Part shown: one piece after another, positions 24,512 through 30,211 of the stretch
How the letters are laid out: each line of letters begins with the position of its first letter
Numbering within the stretch: the first letter of the stretch is position 1
Assembly (NCBI GenBank): GCA_964442035.1
Contig: CAYTWZ010000009.1
Location: 1 to 30,211, forward strand
Direction: 5' to 3'
From: JAFLUQ01 sp964442035
GTDB lineage: Bacteria > Bacillota > Clostridia > UMGS1883
DNA length: 30,211 nt
The notes under the pieces: model-generated
The model's input: the letters and a program-made list of their open reading frames with translations, nothing else
The model's database searches: none
Told to the model about the DNA's origin: nothing
Position numbers and translations under genes: made by a program

Positions 24512-26749
24512 ATGGATGTTTTTGACCGTTACGCACCTTTTGTGCAGGACTTTATTTACCGTAACAACTGGGAAAGCCTCCGCGCCATTCAGGTGGCGGC
24601 GGGGGATGCTATCTTTAATACAGATCAGAACGTGCTACTGTCCGCCTCCACAGCCTCCGGGAAGACCGAGGCGGCGTTTTTTCCTATACTGACATTGTTT
24701 AATGAGGATATGCCTTCCTCCGTGGGGGCGTTGTACATCGGGCCTCTCAAGGCACTTATCAATGACCAGTTTGCCCGGCTCAACGAACTTTGCGACGAGG
24801 CGGACATTCCGGTGTGGCATTGGCACGGGGATGTGTCCCAATCCCACAAGAGTAAGCTGCTGAAAAATCCGTCGGGAATATTGCAGATCACTCCCGAATC
24901 CCTTGAGGCCATGCTGCTGCGCAGAAATTCCATTTTGGGCAAGCTGTTTCACGACTTACGCTTTATTGTCATTGATGAGGTACATTCGCTACTACGGGGA
25001 GATCGGGGAGGCCAGACCCTTTGTCTGATACAGCGGCTGTGCCGCTCTGCTGGGTGTAATCCCCGGCGCATAGGCCTGTCCGCGACCATAGGTGATCCGG
25101 AGGCCACGGGCCGTTTCCTCTCCGCCGGAACATCCCGTGGGACGGTAATACCGAAAATAGAGGAAAAGGGCGTAAGATGGCGTATTTCCATGGAGCATTT
25201 CTTCACCTCCGGCGCTCAGGCGGCGGACAAAGGCAGCCGGGATGGTCTTGCCGAAATGGAAAAGCCCACGGATAAGGCTCCTCAGGAGGCGGATCCGGGC
25301 ATAGGATATATTTTTGAGCACACCAAGGGCAAAAAATGCCTTGTATTTGTAAATTCCCGTGAGGAGTGCGAGGCCGTTACCACTACTCTCCGACAGTACT
25401 GTGAGGCTAAAAACGAGCCTGACCGCTTTCTTATTCATCACGGCAATCTTTCCGCCTCTTACCGGGAAACAGCGGAGGCCGCAATGAAGGATGAGGACGA
25501 GCTTAAGACCACAGTCACCACCGCCACACTGGAATTGGGCATAGACATAGGCCGATTGGAAAGGGCCTTTCAGATAGACGCGCCATTTACAGTGTCATCG
25601 TTTTTGCAACGTATGGGCCGCACAGGGCGCAGATCCGCCCCGCCGGAAATGTGGTTTGTCATGCGTGAGGAACGCCCGGAGCCTCGAGCGCTTCTGCCGG
25701 AGACCATACCCTGGCCTCTCATTCAGGGAATAGCCATTGTGCAGTTATATCTTGAGGAAAGATGGGTGGAACCGCCCCGGACTCACCGCCTGCCTTACAG
25801 CTTGTTGTATCATCAGACCATGAGCGTACTCGCTTCATGCGGTGAGCTTACGCCGGGAGCGCTGGCATCAAGAATATTGTCTCTTTCGTATTTTGACAGT
25901 ATTACCAAGGATGACTACAAAACGCTTCTCCGTCACCTTATACAGATCGGCCACATACAGCGTACCGAAACCGGCGGCCTGATAGTTGGGCTTGCGGGGG
26001 AGAGGGTGACCAATTCCTTTAACTTTTACGCTGTCTTTCAGGAAAACGAGGAATACACTGTACGCAGCGGAGCGGAGGAATTGGGCACCATTGTCAAACC
26101 GCCGCCGGCAGGTGAAAAAATCGCTCTGGCCGGGCATGTGTGGATAGTGGATGAGGTCGACCACAAGCGTCATATGATCTACTGCACCTTGGTAAAGGGT
26201 AAGGTTCCCGCATACTTTGGGGAGTGCCCTGGTGATATCAATACAAGGATTTTAGAACGGATGAAGCGGGTTTTATGTGAGGAAAAGCAATATCCCTATC
26301 TGATGAAGAACGGTTGTGCCCGACTTCGGGAGATAAGGCTTGCCGCCGTAAACGCCGGAATTGCAAGTAAGGCGCTTATCTGTCTGGGAGGGGATATGTG
26401 GGCGCTGCTCCCATGGCTTGGATCATACGCGTTTTTGGCGTTGGAACGGTTTATCAAGATCAAGTGCGCCAAGCCCTTGGAGCTCAGCGGAATTGACTCA
26501 TCACGTCCGTATTTTATACAGTTCAGAATGAAGGCCTCGGAGGAGAAGTTTTTCCGTGTGCTATGCGCCGAGGCGGAAAAGCCCTTTGATCCAATGGAGC
26601 TTGTATATCCCAAGGAGGTTCCTATCTTTGAAAAGTATGACGAATTTGTCCCCGATGATTTGATAAAAAAGGGCTTTGCCTATGGAGTGCTGGCTATCGA
26701 CGAGATGAAGCAAAGAGTAAAAGAATGGAAGAATGAGTATATATCCTGA
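24512..26749 (+). CDS. sngC: Lhr-like DEVH-box SF2 helicase, SngC/BrxHI-like (Shango defence)
   Basis: 745-residue superfamily 2 DNA helicase. Motif I is SASTASGKTEA (44-54), Ia is YIGPLKALINDQ, II is IDEVHSLL (Asp155-Glu156-Val157-His158) and III is GLSATIGD (SAT 190-192). A LVFVNSREECE strand, motif V TTATLELGIDIG and motif VI QRMGRTGRR (366-374) follow. After residue 400 come winged-helix-like and beta-rich domains as in Lhr and BrxHI helicases. Start 24512 has AGGGGTG about 6 bases upstream; the frame is open further 5' into sngB but without a better site. It is the last gene of the operon, and no strong terminator is seen before the alaS promoter. Confidence 0.9.
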   Translation: MDVFDRYAPFVQDFIYRNNWESLRAIQVAAGDAIFNTDQNVLLSASTASGKTEAAFFPILTLFNEDMPSSVGALYIGPLKALINDQFARLNELCDEADIPVWHWHGDVSQSHKSKLLKNPSGILQITPESLEAMLLRRNSILGKLFHDLRFIVIDEVHSLLRGDRGGQTLCLIQRLCRSAGCNPRRIGLSATIGDPEATGRFLSAGTSRGTVIPKIEEKGVRWRISMEHFFTSGAQAADKGSRDGLAEMEKPTDKAPQEADPGIGYIFEHTKGKKCLVFVNSREECEAVTTTLRQYCEAKNEPDRFLIHHGNLSASYRETAEAAMKDEDELKTTVTTATLELGIDIGRLERAFQIDAPFTVSSFLQRMGRTGRRSAPPEMWFVMREERPEPRALLPETIPWPLIQGIAIVQLYLEERWVEPPRTHRLPYSLLYHQTMSVLASCGELTPGALASRILSLSYFDSITKDDYKTLLRHLIQIGHIQRTETGGLIVGLAGERVTNSFNFYAVFQENEEYTVRSGAEELGTIVKPPPAGEKIALAGHVWIVDEVDHKRHMIYCTLVKGKVPAYFGECPGDINTRILERMKRVLCEEKQYPYLMKNGCARLREIRLAAVNAGIASKALICLGGDMWALLPWLGSYAFLALERFIKIKCAKPLELSGIDSSRPYFIQFRMKASEEKFFRVLCAEAEKPFDPMELVYPKEVPIFEKYDEFVPDDLIKKGFAYGVLAIDEMKQRVKEWKNEYIS

Positions 26750-26776
26750 CAAATTGATAAATAAACAAACTATTTC

Positions 26777-26805
26777 TTGACAAAAGCTTAAGAAAAATAT
26801 ATAAT
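26777..26805 (+). promoter_or_regulatory. Perfect sigma-A promoter for alaS
   Basis: TTGACA (26777-26782), 17 bases and TATAAT (26800-26805) match the consensus exactly. The transcript would start near 26812, just before the N gap, so the leader length is unknown. Confidence 0.88.
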
Positions 26806-26825
26806 GTAAAATGAATGTTTGTAAA

Positions 26826-26925
26826 NNNNNNNNNNNNNNNNNNNNNNNNNNNNNNNNNNNNNNNNNNNNNNNNNNNNNNNNNNNNNNNNNNNNNNNNNNN
26901 NNNNNNNNNNNNNNNNNNNNNNNNN
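26826..26925. other. Assembly gap (100 N) in the alaS leader
   Basis: Exactly 100 N, the usual placeholder for an unknown distance. The 13 bases before it (GAATGTTTGTAAA, 26813-26825) are repeated directly after it (26926-26938), so the flanking contigs may simply overlap. Confidence 0.97.
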
Positions 26926-26958
26926 GAATGTTTGTAAATATATTAGGAGTTGACACAA

Positions 26959-29592
26959 ATGGAAAAATTAGGTGTAAACGAAATACGTGAAAAATTCCTC
27001 AGTTTTTTTGAGTCCAAGGGCTGCCTCAGGCTTGACAGCTTTTCTCTTGTGCCCAAGAATGACGCCAGCTTACTTCTTATCAATTCCGGCATGGCGCCTA
27101 TGAAGCACTGGTTCACCGGTGCCGAGACCCCTCCCCGCAAAAGGGTCACTACTTGCCAGAAGTGCATCCGTACCCCCGATATTGAGCGTGTGGGTCATAC
27201 TGCCCGCCACGGCACGTTTTTTGAGATGCTGGGCAACTTTTCGTTCGGCGACTATTTCAAGAAGGAAGCCACTGCTTGGGCGTGGGAGTTCTTTACCAAG
27301 GTGATGGAGATACCGGAGGACAAGCTTTGGATATCCATATACGAAAACGATGACGAGGCCCGGGATATCTGGGTCAATCAGGTGGGTGTGGATCCTTCCC
27401 GTATTGTCAGACTTGGCAAGGAGGACAACTTCTGGGAGCACGGCACAGGCCCGTGCGGCCCATGCTCCGAAATATATTATGACCGGGGCGAGGAATTCGG
27501 CTGCGGCTCTCCTACCTGCGGTGTAGGCTGTGACTGTGACAGGTTCATGGAAGTGTGGAATTTGGTGTTCACCCAGTTCGACAAGGACGATCAGGGCAAT
27601 TACAACCCCCTTCCCAACCCCAATATCGATACCGGTATGGGTCTGGAGCGTCTGGCTGTTGTAATGCAGGGTGTGAACAATCTTTTTGAGGTAGACACTG
27701 TTCAGGACGTAATGAAGCACATTTCCCGTATAGCGGGAGTAAACTATAAGGAAAACGAAAAGACGGACGTTTCACTTCGCGTTATAACCGACCATATCCG
27801 CAGCACCGTTATGATGGTGTCTGACGGGGTTATCCCCTCCAACGAGGGCCGTGGTTATGTGCTCCGCCGTCTGCTCCGCCGGGCTGCGCGTCACGGAAAG
27901 CTCCTTAACATTGACCGGGAGTTCCTCTATGAGGTTGCCGAAACAGTCATTGAAGCGTCCAAATCCGCTTATCCGGAGCTTGAGGAAAAGAAGGATTATA
28001 TCACTAAGATAATCAAAAAAGAAGAGGAGCGCTTTGACGCCACCATTGATAATGGCCTTGTAGTGCTCAACCAGTATATAGAGGAAACCAAAAATTCCGG
28101 AGCAAATGAGCTTACAGGCGAGATGGCTTTCAAGCTTCACGATACCTACGGTTTCCCGCTCGACCTTACGGTGGAAATGGCCGCCGAGCAGGGTCTCAGC
28201 GTGGATGTGGAGGGCTTTAACCGCTCCATGGATAACCAGAAGGCAACCGCCAAGGCTGCGCGCAAGGACGGCTCCAGCTGGGACAGCAATGAAACCTATG
28301 AATTTGAGGATGCTTCGGCTACAAAATTTGTGGGCTATACATCCCTCACGGCGGAAAGCCGGATCGTTGGAGTCGTCTCTGAAGGCGAGGTCAGCGCAAC
28401 CATCGCCGATGGAGAAAAGGGCTATATTGTAGTTGAGGAGTCCCCTTTCTATGCCGAAATGGGCGGTCAGGTAGGCGATATAGGCGTTATTTCAAAGGAC
28501 GCATCGTCTGCCAAGGTCATCAACACCACTAAGACCGGTGATGGGATTTATCTTCACGAGGTTGAGGTGACAAGCGGCTCCTTTAGTGACGGTGACACTG
28601 TTAATCTTGCTGTTGACAAGTCCCACCGCATGGACATAAGCCGCAACCACAGCGCCACTCACCTGCTTCATAAGGCACTTAAGGAGGTGCTTGGCTCTCA
28701 CGTGGCACAGGCCGGCTCCCTTGTAAACGGGGACAGGCTTCGCTTTGACTTCTCTCATTTTGAGGCAATGACCAAGGAGCAACTTGCCCTTGTGGAGCGT
28801 AAGGTCAATGACGCCATCTTAGAGGCTATGCCTATAACCGTGCAGGAGCTTCCCATTGAGGAAGCCCGGAAGCTTGGGGCTACAGCTCAGTTTGGCGAAA
28901 AGTACGGCGCGGTGGTAAGAGTTGTGTCAATGGGCGATTACAGTGTGGAATTCTGCGGAGGCACACATCTGACCAATACAGCTCAATGCGGTTTGTTCAA
29001 GATTGTTTCCGAGGGAGGCGTTGCCGCCGGAGTAAGGCGTATTGAGGCCATTACCGGCAACGGCGTACTCAAATATATGGAGCATAAGGACAAAATGATT
29101 CACGATGTCTGCTCCACCCTTAAGACTACCGAGACTGAACTCACACACAAGGCCGAAAGCCTTATGGATGATATAAAGATAGCCAAGCGTGCGGCAGAAG
29201 CTCTTGCGGACAAGATAGCCGGCGCAAAGGCCAACAACCTTATGGCCTCTGCCAAGCATATTAACGGTGTTGATGTGTTTACCGCTCAGAATGACGGTGT
29301 AAGCATCGATGAGCTTAAAAAGATGGGCGACGCCGTAAAGGAAAACAATCATTGCGCTGTTGTTGTCCTTGCAACCAAATTTGAAGGCAAGATAACCTTT
29401 GTTGCAATGGCCACAAAGGATGCTGTTGCCAAGGGCATCCATGCCGGTAAGATTATCAAGGAGGTCACAGCCGTAGCCGGAGGCAGCGGCGGCGGAAAGC
29501 CCGATATGGCTCAGGGCGGCGGAAAGGATGCTGACAAGGTGGACAATGCCCTTGCTATAGTTGACGAGATAGTGACCCGTCAGGTAAAGTAA
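26959..29592 (+). CDS. alaS: Alanyl-tRNA synthetase
   Basis: Charges tRNA-Ala and edits mischarged serine and glycine. The 877-residue length is standard. The catalytic domain shows FFESKGCLRLDSFSLVP, INSGMAPMKHWF, QKCIRTPDIERVGHTARHGTFFEMLGNFSFGDYFK and EIYYDRGEEFGCG. DTGMGLERLA is class II motif 3. The editing domain carries the metal HxxxH in SRNHSATHLLHKAL and the CGGTHLTNTAQCG cysteine-histidine site. The C-terminal C-Ala domain has GGSGGGKPDMAQGGGKD. Start 26959 (ATG) has AGGAG 9 bases upstream; an in-frame TTG at 26950 overlaps that site. It has its own perfect promoter and a hairpin after the stop. Confidence 0.97.
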   Translation: MEKLGVNEIREKFLSFFESKGCLRLDSFSLVPKNDASLLLINSGMAPMKHWFTGAETPPRKRVTTCQKCIRTPDIERVGHTARHGTFFEMLGNFSFGDYFKKEATAWAWEFFTKVMEIPEDKLWISIYENDDEARDIWVNQVGVDPSRIVRLGKEDNFWEHGTGPCGPCSEIYYDRGEEFGCGSPTCGVGCDCDRFMEVWNLVFTQFDKDDQGNYNPLPNPNIDTGMGLERLAVVMQGVNNLFEVDTVQDVMKHISRIAGVNYKENEKTDVSLRVITDHIRSTVMMVSDGVIPSNEGRGYVLRRLLRRAARHGKLLNIDREFLYEVAETVIEASKSAYPELEEKKDYITKIIKKEEERFDATIDNGLVVLNQYIEETKNSGANELTGEMAFKLHDTYGFPLDLTVEMAAEQGLSVDVEGFNRSMDNQKATAKAARKDGSSWDSNETYEFEDASATKFVGYTSLTAESRIVGVVSEGEVSATIADGEKGYIVVEESPFYAEMGGQVGDIGVISKDASSAKVINTTKTGDGIYLHEVEVTSGSFSDGDTVNLAVDKSHRMDISRNHSATHLLHKALKEVLGSHVAQAGSLVNGDRLRFDFSHFEAMTKEQLALVERKVNDAILEAMPITVQELPIEEARKLGATAQFGEKYGAVVRVVSMGDYSVEFCGGTHLTNTAQCGLFKIVSEGGVAAGVRRIEAITGNGVLKYMEHKDKMIHDVCSTLKTTETELTHKAESLMDDIKIAKRAAEALADKIAGAKANNLMASAKHINGVDVFTAQNDGVSIDELKKMGDAVKENNHCAVVVLATKFEGKITFVAMATKDAVAKGIHAGKIIKEVTAVAGGSGGGKPDMAQGGGKDADKVDNALAIVDEIVTRQVK

Positions 29593-29608
29593 AGACAGCA
29601 GGCTCGTC

Positions 29609-29631
29609 GGGGGAACCCGCACGGTTTCCCC
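29609..29631 (+). terminator. Terminator-like hairpin after alaS
   Basis: GGGGGAACC (29609-29617) pairs with GGTTTCCCC (29623-29631), with one G-T pair, around a CGCAC loop. A T6 run follows only 12 bases later (29644-29649), so termination may be partial. Confidence 0.6.
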
Positions 29632-29656
29632 ATAGTATATATGTTTTTTCAGTAGT

Positions 29657-29788
29657 ATAACTAAACGAAAGATGTCCCCCGCCTCTATAGGCGGCGGGCT
29701 CCGCTTTCGTTTTTCGGTGGGAGATCAATCTCCCACCGAAACGTTGAATGACGGGCTTTCAGCCCTTATTGAAAGGCGAAAGCCTTAG
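29657..29788 (+). repeat. Structured dispersed repeat, copy 2 (upstream of the HIT gene)
   Basis: Starts with the same 23 bases as copy 1 (29657-29679). Outer stem: AAACGAAAG (29663-29671) with CTTTCGTTT (29704-29712). Inner stem: CCCGCC (29678-29683) with GGCGGG (29693-29698), a different sequence from copy 1 but the same pairing. The second hairpin is a 14-bp perfect stem (29712-29725 with 29728-29741) around GGTGGGAGAT. Two small hairpins follow: GGGCT/AGCCC (29753-29765) and AAGGC-GAAA-GCCTT (29773-29786, a GNRA-type loop). It ends just before the ribosome binding site of the HIT gene and so forms most of its leader. Confidence 0.85.
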
Positions 29789-29808
29789 GTAAAAAGGAGG
29801 CAAAAAAA

Positions 29809-30150
29809 TTGGACTGCTTATTCTGCAAAATAATCGCCGGAGAGATCCCATCGGCCAAGGTTTACGAAAACGACAAGGTCTACGCTTTCAGGGACATAAG
29901 CCCCGAGGCCCCTGTGCATGTTCTCATTGTTCCCAAGGAGCATATTGCCTGCGCCAATGATCTTACTCCCGAAAACGCATCTGTTGTCAGCGACATTTTC
30001 CTTGCGGCAAAGGAAATCGCGGCGGCAGAGGGAATTGCCGAGGGCGGATACCGCATTGTGAACAATTGCGGCGAGGACGGCGGACAGACCGTCAAGCATC
30101 TGCACTTTCATATGCTGGGCGGCAGAAGCCTTGCATGGCCTCCGGGCTAA
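29809..30150 (+). CDS. HIT-family nucleotide-binding hydrolase (Hint-like), TTG start
   Basis: 113-residue histidine-triad protein, a nucleoside phosphoramidase or hydrolase of the Hint type acting on AMP-linked substrates in the cytoplasm. It has DCLFCKIIAGEIPSAKVYENDKVYAFRDISP and HVLIVPKEHI. The triad is H97-x-H99-x-H101 (HLHFHML), preceded by GEDGGQTVKH. Its length matches Hint proteins. There is no ATG in place; TTG at 29809 is the start, with AAAGGAGG (GGAGG 29796-29800) 8 bases upstream. It follows repeat copy 2 directly. Confidence 0.94.
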   Translation: MDCLFCKIIAGEIPSAKVYENDKVYAFRDISPEAPVHVLIVPKEHIACANDLTPENASVVSDIFLAAKEIAAAEGIAEGGYRIVNNCGEDGGQTVKHLHFHMLGGRSLAWPPG

Positions 30151-30211
30151 TGAATCCTTGTCCAAAATGAACAGCTGCGTCAGGAGTGTATAGACACGGT
30201 TTCAAAAATTA

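Noticed and set aside
21665..26749. Type 2 BREX system
   Set aside because: The ATPase and helicase resemble BrxD and BrxHI, but pglX methylase, pglZ, pglW and pglY are absent, and a TerB_N protein is present, fitting Shango better.
30151..30211. Gene start at the right edge
   Set aside because: The 61 bases after the HIT stop hold no ribosome binding site with a start codon that I can support.

Overview
The window looks like a draft-genome or metagenome scaffold from a Gram-positive member of the Clostridia, probably the Oscillospiraceae/Ruminococcaceae group. The grounds are LPXTG-type sorting signals with sortases, strong AGGAGG ribosome binding sites, exact TTGACA/TATAAT promoters, a type III glutamine synthetase and a TypA/GlnN/AlaS housekeeping set typical of gut Clostridia. 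The genus is not decidable from the sequence. A run of 100 N (26826-26925) marks a scaffold join.

Layout. (1) 105-5178: two pilin/sortase modules. An LPETG backbone pilin is followed by a class C sortase and a terminator. A perfect sigma-A promoter then drives an IPQTG surface protein with 50 Asp/Asn-Asn-Pro triplets, overlapped by a second, smaller sortase. (2) 5303-12643: housekeeping genes metY, typA, glnN and a Na/Pi symporter with a PhoU-like domain. (3) 12715-13415: two half-length TauE/SafE genes, translationally coupled. (4) 13412-13723: a structured dispersed repeat and a perfect promoter, leading into serC-serA (serine synthesis). (5) 15988-17612: a MITE-like element with terminal inverted repeats, a GNAT acetyltransferase and a CmpB-family membrane protein, closed by a bidirectional terminator. 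(6) 21430-17679, minus strand: a compact five-gene operon of HisD-like dehydrogenase, HisB-like dehydratase, HAD phosphatase, Fe-S hydro-lyase beta subunit and a DUF1858 disulfide protein. (7) 21665-26749, plus strand: a three-gene operon of TerB_N protein, BrxD-like ATPase and Lhr-like DEVH helicase, matching the Shango antiphage system. (8) 26777-30150: alaS behind a perfect promoter interrupted by the N gap, a second copy of the structured repeat, and a HIT-family gene with a TTG start.

Most interesting. The minus-strand operon keeps the classical hisD-hisB order, but both enzymes have lost residues that are nearly invariant in the histidine enzymes. In HisD the Gln and Asp zinc ligands and the NHVLPT histidine are replaced; in HisB one metal-binding histidine and the C-terminal phosphate-binding SxKG are replaced. 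They are joined by a phosphatase and an orphan hydro-lyase subunit, so the operon may run histidine-like chemistry on another substrate. The second item is the dispersed structured element, present twice (13412 and 29657). It has conserved stems and a variable inner hairpin, as expected of an RNA or repeat family. The Shango-type operon is a known defence type, here sitting between his-like genes and alaS.
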